This document shows, one piece after another, positions 10,883-22,341 of a stretch of DNA of 33,450 bases (within the stretch, counting starts at the first letter, position 1; every line of letters starts with the position of its first letter). The position numbers were made by a program, and so were the translations under genes. The stretch comes from Plakobranchus ocellatus (taxonomy: Eukaryota > Mollusca > Gastropoda > Plakobranchidae). The notes below the pieces were generated by a model. It worked only from the letters and a program-made list of their open reading frames with translations, did not search any database and was not told the DNA's origin. The stretch covers positions 3,178,420 through 3,211,869 of the forward strand of contig BLXT01008064.1 in the NCBI GenBank assembly GCA_019648995.1. Direction: 5' to 3'.

Positions 10883-11165
10883 ATGAAGACCAGGAGAAAA
10901 TGATTTGCACTTGTCGACAGAAAAATTTATGGATTGGGGCAAAATAGGTTGAAAAACTACACAAAATAGATATAAGAACTTTAATAAAGAGTGTGAATAC
11001 ATAAAAAATAGTTCAAGAACTGGGAAAAAATAGCATGTGGACCTAGTCAAACTAATGTGAGGTCCTGGGGAAAATATTGTGAGGACCTGTATGAAGTATG
11101 AGGACGTGGAAAAAAGTCACGATTTGTTTAAGACCTGGACAAAATAAGTGTGAAAACAATTTGTC
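10883..11165. repeat. Degenerate minisatellite with a unit of about 21-24 bp
   Basis: Imperfect copies of a string like tgtgaggacctggaaaaaat recur. The clearest start at 11056 (tgtgaggtcctggggaaaa), 11078 (tgtgaggacctgtatgaa) and 11099 (aggacgtggaaaaaagt), with weaker ones before and after. Confidence 0.6.
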
Positions 11166-11948
11166 CTACTGTCGGTCATGTTTTTTAGCAGTAAGCATAT
11201 CAAGCGATGTACAAAGAAACTAAAACTTTATTTTTTATTGAAGTTTTTAAATAATTATTTACATATCTGGTTTGAGAAAAAAAGAAAAAGGTGAAGTTAG
11301 TTTCTCATGAAGTTCTCCTTTATGTTTTTTTTTTTGTAATTGGTGATTGTAGAATCACTTTTTTTTATCTACAGTAAAATCAAGTAGCTAGCTCCCTCTT
11401 TATGCAAGTATGCAAAATATTTATAGTCTTGATTTATGCATACTTGGCTTTGTTGTGCTTGTTTTTATATTTTGTATGTTTGTGTATCTTAAATTGCAAA
11501 ATAATTGAATAGCAATAAATTGTTTAACAGAGTTTATTATATCTTTGACAATGCAGGAGTTTGCTCTAGTAAAGGAAGTTTGCCTAACCCACACTTTTGT
11601 CTTCACCAGTATAGTTAATGTATCTGAAATCTGAATTGGCAGTTATGGAGAAGAAAATGAGATTTTGAAGTGTTTCTGAGTGTATCACTTCTAAAAAAGT
11701 TGCCTAAACATAACTTTTGCAAATTGTTAATACCTTGGCTTAATAGCATGAGAACTCTTCAAAATCTATGTTCTTCCTTCAAGCAGCAAAGAATGTTCTG
11801 AAATCTTTTGAACATTGGTCATAAATCAGAAATTACACCTTTTTTCATCAGGTTTTACTTTCATAATTTAGCCATGAAGTTTTTAGTGGGGAAGCGAGGA
11901 GAGGTTAATTTGAGCATAGGTGAGGATGTCTGCCATAATTAAGTTCAT
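11166..11948. other. Intergenic AT-rich sequence
   Basis: No supported feature. A 25-codon open stretch follows an acceptor-like atgcag at 11556, but stretches of that length are expected by chance. Confidence 0.4.
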
Positions 11949-12003
11949 TGTCTCCTTAAATATTGAACAAGAATTATTTTTAGGCATAAAAATAGATTGC
12001 AGT

Positions 12004-12077
12004 CTACCATGCTTTGATACAAAAGCAAATTACTGCTACATCAATCAACGCACTTTGGGTCGATTCAAAGACAATAA
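12004..12077 (+). repeat. Degenerate upstream copy of the 12121-12249 island
   Basis: The start ctaccatgctt and the terminal TAA lie exactly 172 bp before those of the downstream copy (12176 and 12247). Compensating single-base gaps lie between them. The homologous frame has a TGA directly after ATGCTT. Confidence 0.5.
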
Positions 12078-12120
12078 AACTTCTGTCTTTCAAAAGATAA
12101 AGATAATGAGCTATGCCTAA

Positions 12121-12249
12121 CAACTTGTCATTAACATTGGCCCCAGAGATAAATTTCGTGCCGCCCTTGATCAACCTACCATGCTTAAGATACAGAAGTA
12201 TATCAATGCTACATCAGTGAGTCATGGTCGTTATGGAGACAAAGAGTAA
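12121..12249 (+). pseudogene. Unassigned coding-like island with a degenerate tandem copy
   Basis: Forty-two codons are open between TAA (12118-12120) and TAA (12247-12249). They read QLVINIGPRDKFRAALDQPT then MLKIQKYINATSVSHGRYGD and KE. The composition is much richer in G and C than the flanks and looks like real protein. The only in-frame ATG is at 12181, so an intact independent gene is unlikely. A decayed copy lies 172 bp upstream, sharing ctaccatgctt and gctacatca and ending in TAA at 12075-12077, with small indels that break the frame. It could be a tandemly duplicated exon or a fragment of a retrocopy. I do not recognise the family. Confidence 0.4.
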
Positions 12250-15200
12250 ATGGGGTGCAAAACCACCATAAATTTAAATAAATAATACTGCACTTTCTTT
12301 GGCCATAGCGTGCATACTGGTAACTCATATAAATGTGTTGGTTTTTTTAATTTAACCTTAAGTGATTGCAAAATGCTAAAAAAAAAAGAATAGCATGGCT
12401 CAGTGAAACTTGACATTCCTGAAATGGGTTGAAAAGATAACAAAATCACAGATAGACACAGAACTGCATAGATGATAAATTTTGCTATGCGTATATTTTG
12501 TATTTACAAATGCTTATTTCTAGACCTCTTTTTTTTCTCAGTTTTTGTGAGCACATAGTCAACTTATTCACCTTGTATTTTTACAATGGATGTTCTTATG
12601 TTCTCTGAAAACGTTTGTTTTATTTATAATTTTCAGACAACAAAAAATTTTTGATATATAAAGGTGCTGTTTATCTGACTTTTTATTGGTGTAATAATAT
12701 TTTTTTTTCTTTTTGTATTTATGTTTTAGAACATGATTCATATTTTCAGTCAGTGTTCTTTTGCATTTCACAAGTTTCTTTACTCAACCTTTACTATTTC
12801 TGTTTTTGTTTTGTTTATTTTTGTATAATTTCAGACCTCAGTATCAAATCACATTTACTTTCCGACCAACTTTTTCTTTCCTCCATGACATCATGTGATA
12901 TTGATTGGAATAAATCAATTCTTACATGCTATAACTGTACGTCATTAAGCCTCAAAACAGAGAATGCATAAAGAAATTAGTCAAATTTGATTTTGAGTTA
13001 TGTGTCAGCTATGAGTGTCGCATTGTCTTTTTAATTGGTTGTCAAAGGATCCAAATGTTTCAATTATATCTATCTGCGTTTGCAATTTTGATCTCTCATT
13101 TTTAAATTATATTTTCAATGCCATTTTTTTTTTCGCTTATCAACTGTAGTTATTGACCTATATTATGTGTATGCACATAAATATTTTCTTTTATATTGTT
13201 AAATTCTGGAAATACTCAGTGCCCATCCTTTATCTCAAGTACTTCAGCAATTAACATAATCACTTGAATTAAAAAGGATGATTGCCATGTCTGTGTGGAT
13301 TTTTCTTCAAGTGTATTTGACTGAATAAATCTTCTAGTCAAGATGTTGGTATAATTGGAGACAAAAATGAAAAAGACTAGTAGTAGTGCTCAGATTTTCA
13401 TGTAATTACTTTTTCTGTCACTTCATTTGCCCTTACAGTAATTATGCCCTAGCTCAATTGTATTCCACAAACAAAAATGTAGAGTTTTGTAAGATTTATA
13501 TATCGGTTTTCGTGAAACTACACAAAACTATAATTGATTTGTTCACTTTTTAAGATTCCTTGGTTTTCAAAAATATTTCTGAATGCCTGTCTTGGTATAA
13601 ATGAGATTTCAGCAATAATAAAAATGTCAGCAAGACTGCATTTGATATGAAGATCAAGTGTGGTTGGCATTCTGTTCGATGTAGCTGTTAGACTTATGTT
13701 ATTATAAAATTTTTTTGCAAATCCTGCTAGTGCAATATGTATGCTCTTGTCATTTATGAACATATCATTAAATTTGTGTACTTTTTTTTTCCTGTCATTG
13801 CAGCTTAGCGATAAGAAAATGTATTATAACAATTTATGTTTGATAGAATCCTTTAATCCTGAATATAATTTTATCTATTTATGCATAATCATATACAACT
13901 TGCCCGATTTGTCTCGTGATTGAAGTGTGTGTATTATATATTTATGTATGTGTGCCTTGCGCACACTCATACAAAATGGAGCAGTTAACTAACAAAGAAT
14001 AAAATGAGAGCGAAATAATAAGACTGAAATCCTTTCATGATTTTCTCAATTGTTTTAATCTTTTTCACCTTTTTTTCCCTACCTCAGAATGAGAAAAAAA
14101 TACAAATAAATCAATAAACAAGATTATTGGAATATTTATTGTAATGATCCAAAACAGTGGATGGTTAGAAGATTCTAGCAAAGAAAAGCTAAAACCAGTA
14201 CTTTTTTCAAAGTTTTTATCTTTTCATGTTAACTAAGAACTAGAAAAAGAGAAGGAAAATTAACTTTTCTGAAATTGCATTCCCTATGAGGTAGTTTCAA
14301 TCGCTTATTATTTTCCCTGTGTGTGGTTCAGTAATATGAACTCTTAGTTCAGCCGCATCAGCTTCAAAATCCCTCTACTTTTTTGACAAGTAAAGAATTT
14401 ATTTTTCCCCTTTTGAAAAATTTGAGTACGAATATTTTTATTGTGTATAGATCAAAGATGTTCATTGTGTGTGTGTGTGTAAAACTATAAACTTTTCTGA
14501 TGGTAAAAAAAAAAAATTGTTCTGTTTAATAATTTTGCAATTAAAAAAATTTTTTTTTAAAAACTTTTTCTCATATGATGTAATAAGTAAATATACAATA
14601 TCCAATGTGCCCACCGCCAATAACAATTTTGCCTGCATTTGTATCAAACAAGCCTTTTTTGGTGTTGTATCAGCAGTCACTAATTTGTCTTAAACACAAA
14701 AAGAAACACTGATCTAATATTGTGCTGTTCTAAACCCTTTTTTTTTATTTTTGTTGCAATACTGACCATTGTTACCACCAATTTAAAATAATGATGTTTG
14801 GATTTTGATAAGAGTAGACATCCTGTTTATTGCACAAGGTTTTTTTCTGTGGAAGCAAAAGTTTCTGTTCACACAAGCAAATTATTGTTTTTTAAATTGA
14901 TTTTAAAGTAACTGAGTGTGGGTTTCAAATGCCTTGTACAATGCTTGGTTTATTTTTAAGAGATTGATAGTGATAGACCTATCATTTTTGTAGACTTTGA
15001 GAATGCTCAGTAAAACCATTATTTCAATCAAGCAAGGTAATAGTTTTACCTACTGACAATAATTAATGAAATTGTTTAAAGTAAAATATTTTCACAATTT
15101 TTCGCCTCATGTTATGTATAAATATATTATTATTATTTACTTTAATTTTTTTTTCTTGCAAGCTTGAACTTTTCATGCCATAGCCATCACTAAATTCTAC

Positions 15201-16044
15201 AGACAAGAAATTGAAATTTTTCATGAGAGAAATCTTCATGAGTTGAATATCCCAAGCAGCATTTAGTAGATTTTTCCTTTTTTGCAGTTCAAGTGCTAAC
15301 ACCTTTGCCCAGAGTCATAGTATCTCTTCCTATTTTTCACTGTTGCGAACTTCCATGTTGAAATCTCCATAATGCAGTTTGAGATTCAGCTGTGCTACCC
15401 TCAAGACACTTTTATTTTCATTGATCATTGCTTTTGTGAAAAATTAATTGTGGGGGGACAAATTGTGTGCCACATGAAGTGAGCTTTTTACCACTATATA
15501 AATATTTTAGCTGTTAGGGGCCTATTTGTTTTGGGTTTGGTCTAAGTCAAAGATTTCCAATTAAGGAACACTTTTTCTGTCCACTACCCTTCTTCCTTAT
15601 TCCTCATACACGAAGAGTCAACACAAAATCAGATGTTTTGCAGGAAATCGGCCATAGAAAAATAGATTTTATGCTTCTCAAAAAGTACCAACCATAGAGT
15701 TTAAGAAGTATGTAACAGTGTAAATCTGCAGCAAAGTTTATGAGAGAATGCAGGTGGAATGATTTAAGAACAATGATAATACTATCGTTATCTGTTTTAC
15801 TTGTCTCTGCCATAATATGTCTCCTTTTAAAGTGTCATTACACAAATTGTTATTGTCATTATGTTTGTTGATATATATGTTCGCTTTTTGTGGAGGTCTG
15901 TCTGAAGAACTGAACTTTTTTAAAACTGACAAACTTTGCCTTTTACTATTGTTTTTGGGTCTTACCATTTTTTTCAAATCTCTTATTTCTTTCTTTGACA
16001 ATCAAAATGTGAATACATGCATACTACCCAATACATCCGGTGTG
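12250..16044. other. Intergenic AT-rich sequence
   Basis: No gene is supported. It contains (GT)7 at 14467-14480 and several poly-T and poly-A runs. Acceptor-like strings near 13801 and 14086 lead only to short open frames. Confidence 0.5.
14467..14480. repeat. (GT)7 microsatellite
   Basis: Fourteen bases of alternating G and T. Confidence 0.9.
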
Positions 16045-16263
16045 ATGGAGTTATGTGTAGTGTCACCAGAAAGTGAGACCTTTTGCGGCACAAATGGCCT
16101 GAAAAAAATTGATATTGCAGTATATCCTGAATATCATTCAAATACTACCACTGCCAGAGTTAATCAAGCATTGTTAGAGGATTTTTGGTAGCAATATGTG
16201 AGGTGGTCCGAAGAAACCCATCCGGTTGTGCAAAAGTTATTATTGAGGAATAGGCCTAAATAG
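16045..16263 (+). pseudogene. Unassigned coding-like island with an internal stop
   Basis: From ATG (16045) the frame reads MELCVVSPESETFCGTNGLK and continues with YPEYHSNTTTARVNQALLED to TAG at 16189-16191. Past that stop the same frame continues protein-like as QYVRWSEETHPVVQKLLLRN before a second TAG at 16261-16263. Continuation of coding texture through a stop suggests a decayed gene or transposon rather than a complete small protein. No family is recognised. Confidence 0.35.
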
Positions 16264-16817
16264 AGAGTGCAGGTTGGACATGGCCAAAGTTGAGTTGAGG
16301 TCAGATCCATTATTCAACAACCATTTCTACACCTTTTCTGTGAGTTTCAAGACAAAATGAAACTTATAAATAATTAAATTTTGCATTTTAAAACATACAT
16401 CGAGTGAAATGTTGAAAATTACGTCATATCACGTAATTCAACCTCAACAACTTTGCACTTTTTGTATAGCGGACTCATGAATTCCCACCCCCACATGCTG
16501 TATGTCAATCCAAAGGGAAATTCCTCATTCATTTATAACTAGTGTGCATAAATACACTGACCTAAAAGGGGTGGTAGAGATTTTGCACACCCATAGCCAC
16601 CTTTTCTCAGAGCTGTCAGACACTACCCTCTCCTGTTAGCTTTTTCTCCTAGCATCAAGTCAATAATTCTATACATTCTCATCAGGTTTTTTTATTTACA
16701 ATATTATTTTATCCCATCAGTAAAATAAATTATATCCTTTAAATAAAACATAGACTATTTAAAATTAATTTATTTTGAGTACGACTACAATTGCTAAGAG
16801 TGACAATAATAACAACA
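16264..16817. other. AT-rich spacer
   Basis: Nothing recognisable between the two coding-like islands. Confidence 0.5.
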
Positions 16818-16985
16818 ATGGCAGACAGTGAGAATGCAAAACATCTCAACAATCTAATCTTAAGAAATATTGGTCTTCATGGCTTGGCCTCTGATGATTA
16901 TCTCAGAGAATTAATTTCTGACTACTTCTATGATAATGAAAGGACTAAGGAAGATGAGGGTCCTACAGCTGATGGAACTACATGA
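16818..16985 (+). CDS. Unassigned 55-residue open frame, possibly a first exon or small protein
   Basis: ATG at 16818 sits in a favourable context (acaacaATGgca). The frame reads MADSENAKHLNNLILRNIGL, then HGLASDDYLRELISDYFYDN and an acidic, Thr-rich tail, with TGA at 16983-16985. The central part would form amphipathic helices (LNNLILRNIGL, YLRELISDYF). No signal peptide or membrane segment is visible. It lies 550 bp after another coding-like island, so both could be remains of one element. A real small protein, a 5' exon whose donor I cannot see, or a retrogene fragment all remain possible. Confidence 0.35.
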   Translation: MADSENAKHLNNLILRNIGLHGLASDDYLRELISDYFYDNERTKEDEGPTADGTT

Positions 16986-17022
16986 AAAATAATTTTATCA
17001 TTTTCTCTTTGTCAATATCCCA

Positions 17023-17162
17023 AATCTAGATTTAGAGATATCTAGATCAAGAACTAGGCTAGATCTCCCAATACGATTCTATCCTAACCTGCTTCTCCAG
17101 ATAAATCTAGACCTATCTACCTCTCTGTGTTTTCTAGAAACAGTCTAGATCTAGATATAGAT
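17023..17162. repeat. CTAGAT-rich low-complexity cluster
   Basis: TCTAGA or CTAGAT occurs about eight times in 140 bases, including the palindromic run tctagatctagatatagat near 17145-17162. Copies continue weakly to about 17222. Confidence 0.6.
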
Positions 17163-17222
17163 TGTTTTATGTCTTGTCTTTATCTCAATTCAAGACCTGG
17201 ACATAGATCTTGACTAGATATT

Positions 17223-18673
17223 GTTGTAGAAGAAAACAATGCATTGCATGGTCTAAAAGTATCTTTTCTACTAGTTTGACTTATGCATGTGTTTTCTGCC
17301 TTTAAACTGTGATAAAAACTCGGGCTAGACTTAAGATATTTTAATAATTTAAAGACCAAAATCATCAGTAATATCTCAGCCTTATCATGATGCAAATGAC
17401 TCAAAATATGAAATGTTTTCACCCGAGGGTTTTCTCAGACGGCCTCACATATGTGAAAAGCTATCCTAAGAAGTGTGTCTACATTTTTATATCTACTTCT
17501 GTCACAAAAGTTAATATTGTTCAACACTAATTCTGTTGGCAAAAGGTGGTGTGTATTTTAAGACTATCAGAGCAATTTTCTATAGTATAAACCATTGATA
17601 TAGATTAGAGTTTTAGCTTAAAAAACATCCCAAAAATACACCTTATACAAAAAGAAAAGCAAGAAGCCATGTAAGGTATACCTTCGTGAGCAGTCATATG
17701 AGTGGAAAACACCTTTTTGATTTAATAATTTTATGGAATTTTAACAATTTATGTATACAGTCATTAATTTGTTGGCAAAATTCAGTGAAAAAATGATGGA
17801 TTTTGGACTGTACATAAGACAGAGGAAGGCATGAATATTTTAAAAACAAAAATCTTTGCAGATTTTTTCATATATCTTTAAACATAATTATTTTCCTTTC
17901 CTTGGTTTCGGTTTTTTTCCCTTCAAATGAGTTTTTTAAATTTTTGCTCCTGTACGTCTTGTTTTACATGATAATGCATCTTATGAAAATATAAAAATGT
18001 TTAGAAAATATTATAAATGTCCGTAATTAATTAATTTTTACCTAGAAAATTCTTTATTAAGCTCTACTCAACCAGATTGTATGGTAAATGCATTGCAAAG
18101 TACCTATTTTAAATGTTGAATGTTTTCTTATTTGCCCTTTCATGAGCATTGCAAAAAACAAAACAACTATTGGTAGTGCATGTAGAAAAATTAATGCACT
18201 TGAGCGCCTTATTCTGAAAAGTCATTTTTTTTTTCTAACATCGCATTCATATCATAATTAGCAAATATTTCTCAAATATTTTTATTACTCAGATTTTATT
18301 TTGTAATGCCTTTTTTTTCACAGCCCTCAGTATTTGTGTCATTAGAAGTTTAGGCCTCCAGAACAAAAATTGGTGAACATAAAGAGTTCCTTAGTAAATC
18401 TTCCTACTTTTAAAGACTAATCTTGTGCAATTATCCATGTTTACTGTATGTAATGTAATAAAAATTTGTACATAAACTTGTACACCTAGGAAAACAATAC
18501 CTCATATAATGTGTTTTGTGTGCTTTCTACTGTGTTGTTGAACATTACTATTTTATTTTATTTGTTTTTGTTTGAATCATAACTTTAACAAACATTCAGA
18601 TTTTCTCTTGTCCTCTCTAACTGTTGTGCATTCTCTTCTTCTTTCTCTCTACCTGTAAGCTATATTAGCGCAG
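17223..18673. other. Intergenic or intronic AT-rich sequence
   Basis: No feature is supported except a CT-rich stretch at about 18600-18656 preceding the candidate exon at 18674. Confidence 0.5.
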
Positions 18674-18732
18674 AGGCTTTCTTTCATGGATCCAAGCCTA
18701 CCACTGATGATGCTGTGCCCAAAAAGCCTGAG
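18674..18732 (+). CDS. Candidate small internal exon of an unknown + strand gene
   Basis: A CT-rich tract (18600-18656) leads to ttagcgcag|AG. The next codons read AFFHGSKPTTDDAVPKKPE and end at GAG|gtcaga. Codon texture is good and a stop follows the donor directly (GTC AGA TAG), as expected of an exon edge. The exon would be 59 nt long, phase 1 in and phase 0 out. The donor is weaker than gtaagt. No neighbouring exon is firmly linked and the peptide is not recognised. Confidence 0.3.
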
Positions 18733-19971
18733 GTCAGATAGAGAAGTAAACAGATTATATAGCTTAATAGTATTTGTGTGGTGCAAAGCACCCATTTTAA
18801 GTGCTGAATACCTCTAAAAAGTGTAAAATATAACAAGGGGTGTAACTCTAGGAATTGCAATACCTCTTAAAGATTTTCAAAGGCAAAGTTGCCCTATGGG
18901 GCAAGGTATCCCCTGCTTACGGTACTGAATTAGATGTCTAGAAAGAAACTCTCAATTGCTTCCCTCAACTGCATTTCTACAGCTTTCAGCTATCTCCCCT
19001 TTTTTGCATTTGGCTCATTAGGATTTTTCTAAAAGCATTTTAGGTTTGTTAAGTTTGGCACTTTGAAGTGATGTACATCATCAATTCTCATTGAGGTATA
19101 AGCAAAGGCAATGCTTTTGTTTATATTCACCAGAAATCATTTAGCAAGAAGTCTAGATTAGGGAAAAACTGTATCTTAGAAAGCAGAAGCTAATTTTCAG
19201 AAGTTTATCTTAGTGGAACCAAGTTGAATATTTTCTAACCATACATACAGGAGATTGGAAAACAAACATAACCTGTCCCTAATTTTGAATTTAACCATTT
19301 TACGAGACTAAAAGGTGAGCTTGCATTTTATGGACAAACATTTAAAGCTATTTGAAGCATGACTTTAACTTTGATGCATTTTTTTACATTGGTTTGTTAT
19401 AAGCAGTCGGTGAATCGTCAAGTTGAAATTGTAACAAACTTTCCATTGCCCTGCTTGATTATACCAGAATTTGAGCATTATAAGGAGTTAGTTTGCTTAA
19501 TCTCCTACTTCAAACAATGAGATTAAACCTGAAAAATTTTACATGAATTTGTCCAAACATTGATTTCAGTGATAGCATAGTGTGGTTGGCCTGTCATCAC
19601 TCCTAACAAGGCCTATAGTAATTTCCTGCTAGCAGTAGCAAACTGCAAGCCCCATATTTGATATCTGTCACTTTGCCAGTGATTTGTGTGAGAGGCTAAG
19701 TTTGCCATCAATCTCATGAAATACGCACCTCCTTGTTATGATCCTATCCCTCAGTTTCCTCCATCAGTTTGTGTCAACAAAAATTCTAAATAATTATTAT
19801 GGTAGGTTTGACTTTTTTATCATGTTGGTTACAAATTATTGGCATCTTTGTGAAAAATCAAATAATAGATATGAACTTAGCAGTAACAAGCCTTAAAATT
19901 TGTTGAATTGAAAAAGCAAACCAAAGCAAGATGCCCTTCTTCCCTTGCTACCTTTAAGCATGAACGCACAT
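18733..19971. other. AT-rich sequence without feature
   Basis: Nothing recognisable on either strand. Confidence 0.5.
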
Positions 19972-19994
19972 ACACACACACACACACACACACA
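19972..19994. repeat. (AC)n microsatellite
   Basis: About 23 bases of alternating A and C, followed by CT-rich low-complexity sequence to about 20275. Confidence 0.9.
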
Positions 19995-20275
19995 TATACT
20001 CCCTTTCTCCCTCTCTAAATCTATTCATTGTCTCTATTCCTCGCTCTGTCTAACTATGATCTCTGTCTCTATATCTTATCAAATAAATCTCACCATACCT
20101 TACTTTGTTGATTGATGTGGTCTAATCACTGTCTCTCTTGATCTAGATTTGGTCACGCTTTCTCTCTATATCTTGTCTCTTTCTTTCTTTATCTGTCTTT
20201 AGTTAAGATTACTCTTTCTCTATGTCTAATTACATTGCAGATATGTCCCTTTATCTCTCTCTATCTTTCTCTGAT
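19995..20275. repeat. CT-rich low-complexity tract
   Basis: Recurrent tctctct, tctatc and ttctttc strings on the + strand. No coding texture. Confidence 0.6.
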
Positions 20276-22341
20276 TGACCTTTACAGATCTAAGTCTAGT
20301 CTTACTCTTGGTGCTGCACCGAATGCCTATTCCTAGTGCCCTATTAAAAAAAAAAAAGTATTCTCATCATCGCCCTTCAATTTTTTTTTTGCCATTTTCA
20401 GAGGTGCCAACTGTAACTCTTTGTTTTAAAAGAAAGGCTAGGTACAAACATATAAGAATAAATTTCTAATTCCTCTTGCAGAAAATTCAAGTCATAGCAA
20501 GAGAAGAACAGTGGGGGAGATATAGCTGAAGTCTCTTCAGGATGGGATACACAAATCATGAGATGCTTTTGTTACAAGAATGAGTCATTTTTTAAAGTAG
20601 TGTAAGCGAACACATGCTTCCTATGTGGCCTTGGTAGACCTACATGGTGTAAGGGTGAACTTTTGTAAATCATAAACTGATCAGATTACTTTCATGTTAA
20701 TGAACAGTTTTTTTTTACTTTTTCCCTCCCCTTCCCTCTTCTCCCTTGCAAGTTTATTTCATTTCACTTGGGGTACATTGCATTCAGCAAATAATAAATT
20801 GATCAGTATATCAGATTTAAGAGTTATATTTATTTTATGGTTGGTTAAAGATAAGGGGCACATTGGGTAAAAAAAAAGGACAGCTGTTACAGCCGCGTAT
20901 ATGTAGTTTCTTTAACATTGTTGGCATTCCATTTTTTTTTTCATGTAGAGTTTAGAGATAGTGAAACTGAAAGAGGAATGCCTTAGCAGTGCCCTTATAG
21001 GAATTATCCCGTTTCAGCTGAGGCTGTTGCATAAGCACTCCAGTATTGGTGAAACTTTTTGCCTCCATTACCCATTATCTTAGAATGATGAAGCTGAGGT
21101 AAAAGTCACTGTTTACTTATCTTCCTTAATAATAATAATAAATATATTGTCTTGTTATTCTGTTTCTAAAGATTATAGAAGGTTACTGTTCTCTCCATAT
21201 TATGTGAATGTATTGTATGAACAGGAAAATTTTGCTTTTACTGGCTACATGTCCCAAATTGATTTTTTTTTTTGTACTTGGTTACACAGATGTTAGTATT
21301 TGTTTACACAAATGATCTTGTTAAGTGCGGTGGGACAAAATTGGTTGTTGTGAGTTGAGTCTAGATCAAGCCTTGTTTGCTTGTAAGAATGTAATAATAA
21401 TTATTCTTGTCAGCTCTCTTGTGAATATTTTAGTTTGACAGTGCAATCATAGTTTTAGCTTTGTTTACCTTTTCAGATCTGAGGATCTCTAGAGGATTCA
21501 CGAAAATGTCGGAACATTGTGTACAGAAAGTTGTTAGATTGTTATCTAGTGACCAGATAAGCTTGAAACTTGCGGATATTAGGAAGATGATATACTGGAG
21601 TCTTTGATTGGTCAAAATTAACCTTGATTACATAGGATGGTAGCTTCTAGTTTTTCCTATAATAAGTTGTTTGTGTATATTGACTAAATTAGCCAGTGTA
21701 TTGCATAACTCGATTTCTTAGAAGCTGTGGGCGGTGGGTTAAAAAGAATAATTGTGAGATCATTAAAGAGACTGCATAAAGACTATTGAAGAGCGCACTG
21801 AGAGATGGACCACCAATTTCAATAAATTTTTTTCTAAAGTTGTATTTAAAGAAAAAGACAAGCAGTGGCTTAAAGTTCTGAAGCACCATTGTAAACATTC
21901 ATGTTAAAATATTTTGCAGCACTTGTGCATTTTTTCCTACTTAAGAATTCAAATTAATCCAAATGAAGCTAAGTTCACTGACTACTTCAAAAAAACACAA
22001 AAAAATGGTAAGTAAAAACTTCAAATGATTAATCATTCTCTTTGTATTTAACATATTGGCATAGTAATATAAACCATCACATCAAATTTGGGATAATAGG
22101 AATGTACTGCTCCACCACAGAGATTACAATAAATCATTACTTTTTGTAACATGTCCAAAGACCTTTTCAAAACATAAGAATGCCAAGCTCATTCCACACA
22201 AGCTCGAGTCACTTGAAAAAAAAATGGCTAACAATTTTAACATTTCAAAAAGCCCCTTAAAAGTTAAGAGAGCAAAAATTCTTGGGTTATGATAAAGGTA
22301 CTTGGGCAAATGTGGGAAGAGTTAATCTATATTGAACAATA
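20276..22341. other. AT-rich sequence with weak exon-like candidates
   Basis: Acceptor-like strings precede short open frames at 20482 (KIQVIAREEQWGRYS then stop) and 20949 (SLEIVKLKEECLSSALIGII...). A 15-nt AATGATGAAGCTGAG with ttag before and gtaaaa after lies at 21084-21098. None is supported beyond local splice-like signals. Confidence 0.3.

Noticed and set aside
11557-11634. Terminal exon after atgcag (25 open codons)
   Set aside because: Open stretches of this length after an AG are expected by chance in this window, and no partner exon is visible.
14462-14693. Overlapping open frames on both strands
   Set aside because: They result from a GT microsatellite and A/T homopolymers with few stops.
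20482-20529. Terminal exon KIQVIAREEQWGRYS
   Set aside because: Good acceptor, but the peptide is short, two frames are equally plausible and no upstream exon is firmly linked.
20949-21083. 45-codon open frame after tttttcatgtag
   Set aside because: The acceptor is typical of any T-rich stretch and the peptide matches nothing known to me; kept only as a note.
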